The notes: generated from the sequence alone by a model not told the origin. A stretch of DNA of 12,995 nt from an uncultured Paraprevotella sp. (GCA_910584955.1 CAJUDC010000072.1:1-12995); one strand, 5' to 3'. Counted from the first letter of the stretch, positions 1 through 7,000 are shown. Program-made: numbers and translations.

Positions 1-54
1 GCACGTTGCAACTCCGCCGATACATAAATACAATACGCTAATTTTCTTTCTTTT

Positions 55-492
55 GTGAATGCGGCGTCCGATGCGTTGCTTTTTACGCAGACTTTCTGCA
101 ATCTGGCCGAAGAGGCCGGACTGGGATTGTGCTATTTGGGCACGACGGTTTATATGCCCGGGCAGATTATCGAGACGTTGCGGTTGCCCCGCCTGGTGAT
201 GCCTGTGGCCACATTGACGTTGGGGTATCCGGCCGAAGAACCGGCGCTTACCGACCGGTTGCCTTTGTCCTCGTTGCTTCACGAAGAGGTGTATCACGAC
301 TATACGCCGGAGGATATAAACCGTTGGTATGCGGCCAAAGAGGCTTTGCCGGAGAACCGGCATTATGTGGAGATTAACCGAAAAGAGACGTTGGCACAGA
401 TCTTCACCGATATCCGTTATACCCGTAAGGATAACGAAGCGCTGAGCGCTACTTTCCTAGCTGCGCTCCGTCAGCAGGGCTTTTTGGATTGA
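55..492 (+). CDS. Nitroreductase-family protein, C-terminal part, probably an interrupted gene
   Basis: The product resembles the C-terminal 145 residues of the FMN-dependent nitroreductase/NADPH-dependent oxidoreductase family common in Bacteroidales. Family-like segments are GLGLCYLGT near the start, then LPRLVMPVATLTLGYP, the EVYHDYTPEDI stretch, and the ending with FTDIRYTRKDNEALS and QQGFLD. Such enzymes are usually about 200-250 residues and reduce nitroaromatics or quinones in the cytoplasm. The N-terminal FMN-phosphate-binding part is missing here. The only start available is a GTG at 55, with no ribosome binding site. The same frame upstream still reads family-like codons (YANFLSF at 34-54), but a TAA stands at 25-27. 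The gene therefore probably began beyond the left edge and was broken by a stop or frameshift. A functional short protein from GTG55 is the less likely alternative. The family call is fairly sure; the exact substrate is unknown. Confidence 0.62.
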   Translation: MNAASDALLFTQTFCNLAEEAGLGLCYLGTTVYMPGQIIETLRLPRLVMPVATLTLGYPAEEPALTDRLPLSSLLHEEVYHDYTPEDINRWYAAKEALPENRHYVEINRKETLAQIFTDIRYTRKDNEALSATFLAALRQQGFLD

Positions 493-548
493 AAAAAGAA
501 AATTCAGGAAGCGTAGGGAAACGATAACTTTTTCATTGCTATATAGAA

Positions 549-584
549 AAGGCGGCCTGCAATCGTGTGGATTGCGGCCGTCTT
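549..584. terminator. Bidirectional hairpin terminator between nitroreductase and dnaA
   Basis: The arms AAGGCGGCCTGCAATC (549-564) and GATTGCGGCCGTCTT (570-584) pair along their whole length, with one G-T wobble and one bulged T around a GTGTG loop. On the minus strand it is followed by TTTTCTATATA, and on the plus strand by GCATTTTATCT. It lies between two convergent genes, 57 bases after one stop and 5 bases after the other, so it probably ends both transcripts. Confidence 0.75.
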
Positions 585-589
585 GCATT

Positions 590-1993
590 TTATCTCTTCT
601 TCAGGATAGCTTCGATTTCGTCCATCTTGGATTTGAAGCTTTTGTCTACGTGAATGCTGTCCTGTACCTGGTTGCAGGAATACAATACCGTAGCATGATT
701 GCGCTTGCCGATTAGGGCGCCGATACGTGCGGAGGACAGTCCCGTGAGTTTTTGTGCGAAATACATGGATATCTGACGTACCTGAACCACAGACTGTTTG
801 CGGCTGGACGTGAACACGTCCTCCGGCTTCACATTGAAGTATTCACAGACCTTTTCCAAAATGAAGTCCACCGTGATGGGTTTGTTCTCAATCCGCACGA
901 CCCGTTTGACGGTTTGTTCGGCCAAAGCCAAGTCGATGTCTCGGTTGTACACAACGGAGTAAGCCATCAACGAGTTGACGATGCCTTCCAGATCTCGTAC
1001 GCTATCATTGACATTGGCGGAGATGTAGTCGATGACATCTTCCGGTATATTCAGGCCGTCGTGATGGATTTTACTGCGTAGAATGGCCTTGCGGAGATCT
1101 TGATTCGGCTTCTCCAGTTCGGCCAGCAGTCCCCATTTGAATCGGGTGAGCAGACGTTCCTCCATCCCTTGCAAGGCGATGGGCGGGCGGTCGGAAGTAA
1201 GGATAAGTTGCTTCCCGTTCTGATGCAGGTGATTGAAGATGTGGAAGAATGTGTTCTGTGTCTTGGTCAGACTGGCAAACTCCTGCACATCATCAATGAT
1301 GAGTACGTCGATGGTCTGGTAGAAATTGATGAAGTCGTTGATCGTGTTTTTACGTACCGAGTCGGTGTATTGCACCTGAAACAGGTGCGCCGATACGTAA
1401 AGAACCCTTTTGTCGGGGTGCAACTCTTTGAGTTTGGTGCCGATCGCGTTGACAAGGTGTGTCTTGCCCACGCCCGAGGGACCGTAGATAAATAGAGGAT
1501 TGAATGTCGTTTGTTTCGGATGTTCTGCAATAGCCTGTCCGACAGAACGCGGGAGCTTGTTGCTGATGCCTTCGATAAAGTTCTCGAAGTTATAGTTGGT
1601 GTTTAATTGCGGGTCCAGATCCTGTGGAAGGGGAGCCTGCAACAGACCGGGAGCCTGGTTTCCGCCGGTGACGGAGCGTGATACGGGAACTTTTGCCGGA
1701 CGCGTAGTCGCTTCCAGATCCACTGTTATATCATGGATTTTATCGGCCTCCACCCGATACAACAATTTCGTGCCCGCACCGTAAACTCTGTTAAGTACGC
1801 TGCGCAGCAATCCCACATAATGCTCCTCCAGGTATTCGTATACGAACTGACTGGGTACCTTGACGGTTAATGTCCGGTCCTGGAACGATAAGCAGGTAAT
1901 GGGAGTAAACCAAGTCTTATACTGCTGTTCGGTCACATTGTCGCGGATGATTCTCAGACAATGTTCCCACAACAACTGGGGAGAACTTTCCAT
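590..1993 (-). CDS. dnaA: Chromosomal replication initiator protein DnaA
   Basis: This is DnaA, the AAA+ ATPase that binds DnaA boxes and melts the chromosomal origin. Its 467 residues match the family's usual length. The order is domain I (about 1-82, with WEHCLRII and YKTWF), a variable linker (about 83-133), the AAA+ core (about 134-345) and the DNA-binding domain IV (about 375-467). Walker A is GPSGVGKT (171-178) and Walker B is LIIDD (231-235). The arginine finger is R284 in TRF and the sensor II arginine is R333 in SVRDLEG. The DnaA signature helix is SSARIGALIGKRNHATVLYS (420-439), with R406 at the base-contacting position. The start ATG at 1993 opens directly into the conserved domain I, and there is no clear Shine-Dalgarno sequence. 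The gene is not next to dnaN or recF, unlike in many phyla. A perfect DnaA box about 190 bases upstream suggests autoregulation (inference). Confidence 0.98.
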   Translation of the reverse strand: MESSPQLLWEHCLRIIRDNVTEQQYKTWFTPITCLSFQDRTLTVKVPSQFVYEYLEEHYVGLLRSVLNRVYGAGTKLLYRVEADKIHDITVDLEATTRPAKVPVSRSVTGGNQAPGLLQAPLPQDLDPQLNTNYNFENFIEGISNKLPRSVGQAIAEHPKQTTFNPLFIYGPSGVGKTHLVNAIGTKLKELHPDKRVLYVSAHLFQVQYTDSVRKNTINDFINFYQTIDVLIIDDVQEFASLTKTQNTFFHIFNHLHQNGKQLILTSDRPPIALQGMEERLLTRFKWGLLAELEKPNQDLRKAILRSKIHHDGLNIPEDVIDYISANVNDSVRDLEGIVNSLMAYSVVYNRDIDLALAEQTVKRVVRIENKPITVDFILEKVCEYFNVKPEDVFTSSRKQSVVQVRQISMYFAQKLTGLSSARIGALIGKRNHATVLYSCNQVQDSIHVDKSFKSKMDEIEAILKKR

Positions 1994-2184
1994 TAAGCTC
2001 TTGCTTTTATAATTCTACGATCATTCAATATCTCTACATAGGCAAAGTTCGTGATATTTCGTGAGAAAAGCAAATGACGAAGGCCGGAGTATGTAGTCCC
2101 GCTCTTCTAACCAACTTGTTTACAGCATCGTAAAAGCCCGTACGTGCAACTGTGGCGAAAATGTGTTGTACAAATGCAAAAGCT

Positions 2185-2193
2185 TGTGAATAA
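2185..2193 (-). promoter_or_regulatory. DnaA box upstream of dnaA
   Basis: The minus strand reads TTATTCACA, an exact match to the TTATNCACA DnaA-box consensus, oriented with dnaA about 190 bases upstream of its start. No other exact match was found in the window. The box lies in the loop of an imperfect inverted repeat, with arms TGCAAAAGC (2175-2183) and GCT plus TTTGCA (2197-2207). A role in dnaA autoregulation is the likely reading; one box alone does not make an origin. Confidence 0.55.
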
Positions 2194-2236
2194 GTTGCTT
2201 GTTTGCAGAGACGAGGAGAATGGAACGGCAAAATGA

Positions 2237-2321
2237 AAATACCGCTTTTGTTTGATAACCTACCTAAAATAAGTTGTTTAGGAACTTATTCGAAAAGGAG
2301 GCCGAAACAAAGGCGGTATTT
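2237..2321 (-). terminator. Large nested inverted repeat, probable terminator of the amidase-MCE operon
   Basis: The outer arms AAATACCGCTTTTGTTT (2237-2253) and AAACAAAGGCGGTATTT (2305-2321) pair over 17 positions with a single G-T wobble. Within the 51-base spacer, AATAAGTT (2268-2275) pairs with AACTTATT (2283-2290). On the minus strand the structure starts 25 bases after the MCE stop, and its last arm runs into TTTTCATTTT, as in an intrinsic terminator. The spacer is unusually long for a simple terminator, so a second function is possible. Confidence 0.6.
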
Positions 2322-2345
2322 AGAATAATTATAGATTGCCGGTTC

Positions 2346-3239
2346 TTATTTATCTTTCTTCCCGAACACCGAGAAGTGTACGTATCGTTTCGGATGCTCT
2401 TTCAGATCCATGAGCAGTAGGTTGGCACTGCCTATGGTGTTGTTCAGATTACTATATAATAAGGTGTCATTCAGGAGTAGTCCCAGGCTGTTGTCCTTGC
2501 GGTTCAGTTTGGCCGTCATCTGCTCCACGTGGCCCAGCGTGGTGTTCGCCTTGTCCAGTGTGGCCTGAAAGTTCAGTTGTTTCAGGTTGCCCGTCAGTTC
2601 CGTGATGTTTTGTCCGGCCTGGTTGAATGTGCGCGTCAGCATGGGCATGTCTTTGCTCAGAAGCCGGTTCAACTGTACCGTGCTTTGGTTCAGGTTTCGG
2701 GTGACGGCTTCCGTGTTTTGCATGATCTGTGCCAGATTGCGGTCGGCTGCCAGTTGGTTCAGGGCGGTGAGCAATGTGTCGACTTTGCCTAATATCTGCT
2801 CTACCTGGGGGACGAGCGTGGCGGCCTGGTCCATCAAGCCGGTGGTTTCTTTTCCGATCAGCGTGTCTCCGGGTTCGCAGCGTTCTCTGGGGTTGTTGGC
2901 CAGCAGCAGATTCATGGTGCAGCCGCCCAGCATTTCGGATATGAGCTCGGCCGAGCTTCCTTTGGGAATGCGGAGTGCGTTGTTCACCTGGATCTCTACG
3001 ATTACTTCTCCGGGCTTGTTGTAATTGTACAGTATGTTTCTTACGATTCCGATATTATATCCGTCGGCATATACCGGACTGGATTTCGCCAGTCCTTTGG
3101 CATTCTGAAACGATACGTAATAGGATTGGCTGGATTGGAACAGGTTGATTCCTTTCAGGAAGTTGATGCCGATGAAAAGCATCGCCAGCGCAATGACGCC
3201 GGCCAGTCCGATTTTGACTTCTCTTGTAAAGTATTTCAT
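2346..3239 (-). CDS. MCE/MlaD-family inner-membrane-anchored lipid transport protein
   Basis: The 297-residue product starts MKYFTREVKIG and has one N-terminal membrane segment (about 10-27), an MCE domain (about 38-117) and a long helical C-terminal half (about 130-270) rich in Asn, Gln and Leu. MCE proteins such as MlaD form hexameric rings in the periplasm that carry phospholipid or other hydrophobic substrates between the membranes. The basic tail (ending FGKKDK) is, from memory, typical of Bacteroidales members. The frame stays open for 69 more codons upstream, but that stretch lies inside the amidase gene, lacks family features and would put a basic, Pro/Ser-rich tail before the membrane anchor. 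ATG 3239 is therefore chosen. It begins 13 bases after the amidase stop, so the two genes very likely share a transcript. No MlaE permease or MlaF ATPase gene is in view, so the partners and substrate cannot be named. Confidence 0.9.
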   Translation of the reverse strand: MKYFTREVKIGLAGVIALAMLFIGINFLKGINLFQSSQSYYVSFQNAKGLAKSSPVYADGYNIGIVRNILYNYNKPGEVIVEIQVNNALRIPKGSSAELISEMLGGCTMNLLLANNPRERCEPGDTLIGKETTGLMDQAATLVPQVEQILGKVDTLLTALNQLAADRNLAQIMQNTEAVTRNLNQSTVQLNRLLSKDMPMLTRTFNQAGQNITELTGNLKQLNFQATLDKANTTLGHVEQMTAKLNRKDNSLGLLLNDTLLYSNLNNTIGSANLLLMDLKEHPKRYVHFSVFGKKDK

Positions 3240-3252
3240 ACGTCGTGCTGGT

Positions 3253-4530
3253 TTATCTGTTTTTATTTTGTTTATATTCTCTGATGGCCTGTTGCAGGTC
3301 GGTTCTTTTTCCGTCTTTGAAGGCGATGACGAACGCTTTCGGGAACTTTTTACTGATTTCCTTGCGTTTTCGCTGGCATTGGTTGTAATCGGTGGTGGCC
3401 CCCCAGGTGTATTTGAACAGGCGGTTCTCCTGATAGTGATCCACATTCTTCAGTCCTTTGAACAGGCGGCTGGAGGCGGGTAGCTTACGGTCGGAAACGA
3501 GAATCTGTACCTTGAAGACCGGGGCGCTGCCGGCGGTAACCGTTGCTGTTTCGGCGGGAGTGTCGGGTGAGCCGGCTGTTGGGTTCCGGTCAGTGTCCCG
3601 GGAGGCCGGTGCCGGTGTGTCGGCGGCGGTGTCTGCCGGTGTCACGGCATCCGCTGTCTCCCGGGCCGATGGCTTTTCGGGAGCCGTATGCGAAGCGGAG
3701 GGCTGGGGGGAGGCGGTCGTTTTTCCGTTGTGGCTGCGTTTGTATTTCAGAAACGCGTTGTAGATGCTTCGGCTCATCTTGCGGACCCCCTCGTCGGACG
3801 TCAGAAAACGTTCTTCTTCCGGCGTGGAAATGTAACCCAGTTCCACCAAAGCGCTCGGCATGGAAGTGGCGCGCAACACCAGAAATCCGGCTTGGTGCAC
3901 GCCTTTGTCGGGGCGTGATGCCGTCGTGCGGAATTCCTGTTGGATGAGCCGTGCCAGCTTCACGCTCTGTTCCATATTCTTGTCTTGCATGAACTCGAAT
4001 ATGATGTAACTTTCGGCCGATTTCGGGTCGAATCCCTGATAGCGTTCTTCGTAATCGTTCTCGATGAGGATAGCCGAGTTTTCCCGCTGTGCCACCTCCA
4101 GATTTGAGGAGGCGCGGGCCATTCCCAGCGTGTAGGTCTCGGCACCGCGAGCGCGGTGGCCGGGCGGCAATGCGTTGGTATGGATGGAAATGAACAGGTC
4201 AGCCTTGGCTTTGTTGGCTATTTCAGCCCGTCGGTCCAGGGGGACGAAAACATCGGTTTTCCGGGTGTAGACTACCTTGACGTCCGAGCAGTTCTTCTCC
4301 ACCAGCCGACCGAAAGCCAGGGCCACGGACAGGTTGATGTTTTTCTCGCGCGACATCTTTCCGATGGCGCCGGGATCCTTGCCGCCGTGCCCGGCATCAA
4401 TCACCAGTGTGAATGCTTTAGAGGCTGCCCGGCATTCCGTGCTTGGGAAAAGACCGGCTCCTGCGCAGCACAAGCACAAGGCCAGGAGTAATTTGGAGAA
4501 TATGTTCCCGCAGTTGCTCATACGTTTCAT
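3253..4530 (-). CDS. Periplasmic N-acetylmuramoyl-L-alanine amidase (Amidase_3) with SPOR-like tail
   Basis: This zinc amidase cleaves the bond between N-acetylmuramic acid and the L-Ala of the stem peptide, most often during septum splitting. Residues 1-36 form a signal peptide with a Leu/Cys-rich core. The Amidase_3 domain covers about 39-263. Its expected zinc and catalytic residues are all visible: H48 in IDAGHGGKDPGA, E62 in MSREKNI, H117 in ISIHTNA and E230 in LVELGYIS. A low-complexity Pro/Thr/Ala linker (about 271-337) leads to a SPOR-like domain (about 338-410, starting VFKVQI) that would target denuded glycan at the division site. The 425-residue length suits Bacteroidales homologues. 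It is the first gene of an operon with the MCE gene. Two ATGs are possible, 4530 and 4521, and the promoter lies so close that the second is a real alternative. Confidence 0.94.
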   Translation of the reverse strand: MKRMSNCGNIFSKLLLALCLCCAGAGLFPSTECRAASKAFTLVIDAGHGGKDPGAIGKMSREKNINLSVALAFGRLVEKNCSDVKVVYTRKTDVFVPLDRRAEIANKAKADLFISIHTNALPPGHRARGAETYTLGMARASSNLEVAQRENSAILIENDYEERYQGFDPKSAESYIIFEFMQDKNMEQSVKLARLIQQEFRTTASRPDKGVHQAGFLVLRATSMPSALVELGYISTPEEERFLTSDEGVRKMSRSIYNAFLKYKRSHNGKTTASPQPSASHTAPEKPSARETADAVTPADTAADTPAPASRDTDRNPTAGSPDTPAETATVTAGSAPVFKVQILVSDRKLPASSRLFKGLKNVDHYQENRLFKYTWGATTDYNQCQRKRKEISKKFPKAFVIAFKDGKRTDLQQAIREYKQNKNR

Positions 4531-4537
4531 TTCCGTG

Positions 4538-4545
4538 CAAAAATA
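4538..4545 (-). promoter_or_regulatory. Bacteroidetes -7 element for the amidase-MCE operon
   Basis: The minus strand reads TATTTTTG, matching TAnnTTTG, and ends 7 bases before the amidase ATG. No convincing -33 TTTG is seen at the usual spacing. Transcription would begin almost at the start codon, giving a leaderless or very short leader. Confidence 0.5.
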
Positions 4546-4676
4546 ATGGTTTTTTCCCGAAGTAGATTCGTTTTCACGAAGTTTTATTCATTTTGTGAAA
4601 GTTATAAAATGCAATCCGCCGGTAAAAAAAGCGAACGGTCGGCATGAGAAACTTGTTTCCCCGTCTTTTCAACTTC

Positions 4677-4710
4677 AAATCACGGTTTGTTCGGTGTAAA
4701 TCAAGGTTGG
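4677..4710. repeat. Imperfect 13-base direct repeat, 21-base period
   Basis: AAATCACGGTTTG (4677-4689) and AAATCAAGGTTGG (4698-4710) agree at 11 of 13 positions. The 21-base period is two turns of B-DNA, a common arrangement for tandem protein-binding sites. Only two copies are visible, so chance cannot be excluded. Confidence 0.4.
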
Positions 4711-4779
4711 ATTTATACGCATCAAACCGCCGTGTGTCAACATCACATCTTGATGTTGCGTTTGTCCGTACGGCAAACG
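4683..4779. repeat. Run of three inverted repeats
   Basis: First, CGGTTTG (4683-4689) pairs with CAAACCG (4723-4729) around an inner stem TAAATC (4697-4702)/GATTTA (4710-4715); the spacers on each side and the loop are all 7 bases. Second, CAACATC (4738-4744) pairs with GATGTTG (4752-4758). Third, CGTTTG (4759-4764) pairs with CAAACG (4774-4779) and encloses the palindrome CCGTACGG, directly abutting the second. The pairing is visible in the sequence; whether it acts as RNA or as DNA sites is unknown. Confidence 0.5.
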
Positions 4780-4828
4780 GAAAAAGAGCGGGGCACAGGC
4801 ATTTTTCTGTAAAGCCCGAGAAAGAGAA

Positions 4829-4871
4829 ACTTCGCAAGGGGAGCCTCGAAAGGCTCCGGGTCTTGCGAAGT
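4829..4871 (-). terminator. Terminator of the TonB-dependent receptor gene
   Basis: ACTTCGCAAG (4829-4838) pairs with CTTGCGAAGT (4862-4871), and inside it GGAGCCT (4840-4846) pairs with AGGCTCC (4851-4857) around a CGAA loop. On the minus strand it starts 10 bases after the receptor stop and is followed by TTTCTCTTTCTC. The strong stem and pyrimidine tail fit an intrinsic terminator. Confidence 0.8.
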
Positions 4872-4881
4872 GAATGTATTG

Positions 4882-6936
4882 TTAGAAAGACAGGTTCCAG
4901 CGCGCTCCGGCCATAAGCCATATACCGGGTTGCGGAATGTTGCCTAAATCGTGGTACGTGCGGTTCGTGAGGTTCGTACCTTCTATATATAAGCTATACT
5001 GCGGGGCGGTCCACTGAAGCTTTACGTCCAGGGTGGCATACGGAGAGTAGTTTGTCAGGTGCCCCGTGTTCTGATGGTTCTCGTAAAGGATATAGGCTCC
5101 CATCCGGTCTTGCCAACGCAGGCTCCAGGCGGCGTTTAGCTGCTTCCATATCTTGTGGTCCAGGTTCAGTACGAATTTATGGCGCAGGTACTCCAGTGCG
5201 TAGTTCGACTTGTAGATCGGGATGTTATCGTGTCGTTTCTGATGGATATAGGTGTATCCCGCGCTGAATCGTTGCAGGTAAATGTCGCGTCCGAAAAGCC
5301 GGCTGAAGTCCAGTTCTGTCTGAACCTGTGCGCCGAGGTTGTCCAGATCGAAGTTGGCGGAGTGATAGATGTCTTCGGCGTGATACATCACCCAGTCTAT
5401 CATGTGATGCCCTTTATGATAGAACCCTTTTGCCGTAGCGGTGAATCCGGGCAGTCGGAAACGGGTGCCGACGGAGAAGGATTGTGTTTCTTCCGGTTGC
5501 AGTCCGACGTTGCCTTGCAAGGTCACGCTTTTGTAATACAGATCGGTAAAGGTGGGCAAGCGGAACCCTTTGTTCCACGAGGCGAAGAGCTTCCAGTTGC
5601 GGTGGGGGGTATAGGCCGCGTCCACACCGGGGTAGAACCGGTAACGGTGATCCACCGCCGTGTTCATATTGGCCATTACGCCGGCCGACAGCGTGAAGCG
5701 GTTCAGCAGAACGTTGTGTTCCAGAAAGTAACTGATGTTGGTCCGGTTGTCCTTGTGCGTATAATGCCTCCCGTCGCGTCCGGGTATGCCTACAAGCAGG
5801 TGCTCTTCAAGCGGCCGTCCCAGGTTGGTGCTAAGGATGCCTTCGTTGCGCAGGTCGGCACCGAATGCCGTCTTACCCGCCGCCCAGTTGAAGTAACTGC
5901 GCAGGTTGGCCCCGTATACGTCGGTGCGGTGGAAGTTTTCCCCTTTGTCGCTGTGTCGGGTAAGTTGATAATGATCGATCGCTCTGTTCCAGTAAATGCC
6001 GGGTGCGAAGCGTAGTCTGCCTTTGGTCTCCGCACTTACCGAACCCATAAAACGGCTGTTCTTTTCATACTGGTCGGGATAGGCGGCCGAATAGAATGTG
6101 TTGGCTCCGTACTGTTTGTTGCAATAGCCGGCCTGCCAGTTTACGTTGAAATCTTTGTGGTCGAAGTCGGCTTGATAAAAGACTTGGTGTCTGCGGAAAT
6201 CGCTGTTCTCGGTGCCGCCGTCGCTTTGTGTGTATCCTGCCGAGAGACGGTTACGGAGCGTGCCTTTCGACAGGTTTATGCGCGCGTTGCCTCCCCAGGT
6301 GCCGTAAGAGCCTCCTTGTGCTCCGATCTCCGCTCCGCTTCGGTCATCGTTTCTTGTCACGATGTTTATTGCGCCGCCGAATGCCGATGCACCGTAGACG
6401 CGCGAAGCGGCGCCTTCCAGAATTTCGATGCGTTCTATGTCGTTCAGGCTTACAGGGAAGTCGGCTGCGTTGTGGCCGGTTTGCGGGTTGTTGATGTTCA
6501 CACCGTTCAGTAGAAGAGTAATTTGGTCGAACGTGCTTCCGTCAATGCTGATGTCCGTCTGAATACCAAAGCCTCCGCGCTGACGGACATCCACGCCGAC
6601 GGCTAATTTTAAAAGATCGTTAATACTCTGTACCGACGCTCGTTGAACGTCTTCGCGGAAGATCACCGATACGATACGGGCCGATTGCAGGGCCGTGAGC
6701 GGAGCTAGGGTGCCGGGCACCACTACTTCGTCCAGATGGCGTGAATCCGGTGCCTGGGTTTCCCGGCGGCTCTCGTTTTGCGCCACGGCATGATTCACTT
6801 GTGCGGTAGACAGTACCGCCACGGCGAGAACGCCGATACGAACTTCGCGCTTCAGACTGGCAAACGCACCGTACCGTTTGTGGGTGTAGTGCTTGAAGGT
6901 CAGTGTGCTACTGCGCTTTACTTGTTGTTTGAACAT
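4882..6936 (-). CDS. TonB-dependent outer-membrane receptor, BtuB-like architecture
   Basis: This 684-residue protein would import a scarce substrate across the outer membrane using TonB energy. The long N-terminal leader has a hydrophobic core (about 33-45) and a probable cleavage near AVAQ (50-53). A TonB-box-like LDEVVV follows at 68-73. The plug domain covers about 85-195 and includes VSVIFREDVQRASVQSINDL, a GFGIQTDISIDG segment and the conserved IERIEILEGAASRVYG. The rest is a 22-strand-type barrel ending in the terminal Phe (NLSF). It is much shorter than SusC proteins, lacks their N-terminal carboxypeptidase-regulatory-like domain and has no SusD partner. The layout is that of BtuB-like receptors, but the substrate is not identifiable. 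ATG 6936 is chosen because the alternative upstream start (6990) lies ahead of the promoter -7 element. It is divergent from the pectin lyase gene and ends at its own strong terminator. Confidence 0.92.
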   Translation of the reverse strand: MFKQQVKRSSTLTFKHYTHKRYGAFASLKREVRIGVLAVAVLSTAQVNHAVAQNESRRETQAPDSRHLDEVVVPGTLAPLTALQSARIVSVIFREDVQRASVQSINDLLKLAVGVDVRQRGGFGIQTDISIDGSTFDQITLLLNGVNINNPQTGHNAADFPVSLNDIERIEILEGAASRVYGASAFGGAINIVTRNDDRSGAEIGAQGGSYGTWGGNARINLSKGTLRNRLSAGYTQSDGGTENSDFRRHQVFYQADFDHKDFNVNWQAGYCNKQYGANTFYSAAYPDQYEKNSRFMGSVSAETKGRLRFAPGIYWNRAIDHYQLTRHSDKGENFHRTDVYGANLRSYFNWAAGKTAFGADLRNEGILSTNLGRPLEEHLLVGIPGRDGRHYTHKDNRTNISYFLEHNVLLNRFTLSAGVMANMNTAVDHRYRFYPGVDAAYTPHRNWKLFASWNKGFRLPTFTDLYYKSVTLQGNVGLQPEETQSFSVGTRFRLPGFTATAKGFYHKGHHMIDWVMYHAEDIYHSANFDLDNLGAQVQTELDFSRLFGRDIYLQRFSAGYTYIHQKRHDNIPIYKSNYALEYLRHKFVLNLDHKIWKQLNAAWSLRWQDRMGAYILYENHQNTGHLTNYSPYATLDVKLQWTAPQYSLYIEGTNLTNRTYHDLGNIPQPGIWLMAGARWNLSF

Positions 6937-6979
6937 AAAAAAATAATTAATTATATCCGCAATATCGCGGGTTGAGGGG

Positions 6980-6987
6980 CAAAGGTA
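6980..6987 (-). promoter_or_regulatory. -7 element for the TonB-dependent receptor gene
   Basis: The minus strand reads TACCTTTG, matching TAnnTTTG. It predicts a leader of about 37 bases before ATG 6936, which supports that start. No TTTG is seen at the -33 position, where the sequence instead overlaps the opposite promoter. Confidence 0.6.
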
Positions 6988-7000
6988 CACTTTTTTTCGC

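Larger units (their letters stand above)
1994..2345. other. Gene-free region upstream of dnaA
   Basis: These 352 bases separate the dnaA start from the MCE gene stop. They hold one exact DnaA box (2185-2193) and the large inverted repeat at 2237-2321. They also hold an 8-base palindrome, TTGTACAA (2166-2173). No TAnnTTTG element could be found on the dnaA strand, so the dnaA promoter is not placed. A 65-codon minus-strand frame (2034-2231) has no recognisable features and is not taken as a gene. Confidence 0.6.
4531..4881. other. Gene-free region with several inverted repeats
   Basis: This 351-base stretch has no credible gene; a 115-codon minus-strand frame (4574-4921) runs through the terminator and into the receptor gene and is ignored. 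It contains the amidase promoter at one end and the receptor terminator at the other. Between them are three successive inverted repeats (4683-4729, 4738-4758, 4759-4779) and an imperfect 13-base direct repeat with a 21-base period (4677-4689 and 4698-4710). TTTCAC (4572-4577) and GTGAAA (4595-4600) form a further weak dyad. No TAnnTTTG promoter was found pointing into the repeats on either strand. Confidence 0.6.

Noticed and set aside
2034..2231. A 65-codon minus-strand frame upstream of dnaA.
   Set aside because: There is no promoter or ribosome site and no recognisable motif; it overlaps the DnaA box.
1994..2345. A chromosomal origin (oriC) next to dnaA.
   Set aside because: Only one exact DnaA box was found and no cluster of boxes with an A/T-rich unwinding element. 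A cumulative skew analysis of the whole chromosome would be needed.
3240..3446. A 69-residue N-terminal extension of the MCE protein.
   Set aside because: The stretch is out-of-frame amidase coding sequence and would put a disordered basic tail ahead of the membrane anchor.
4574..4921. A 115-codon minus-strand frame across the gap downstream of the receptor.
   Set aside because: It starts inside the receptor gene, crosses the strong terminator hairpin and shows no family features.
6937..6990. An 18-residue N-terminal extension of the TonB receptor (start at 6990).
   Set aside because: The start would lie upstream of the -7 promoter element at 6980-6987, so it would not be transcribed from it.
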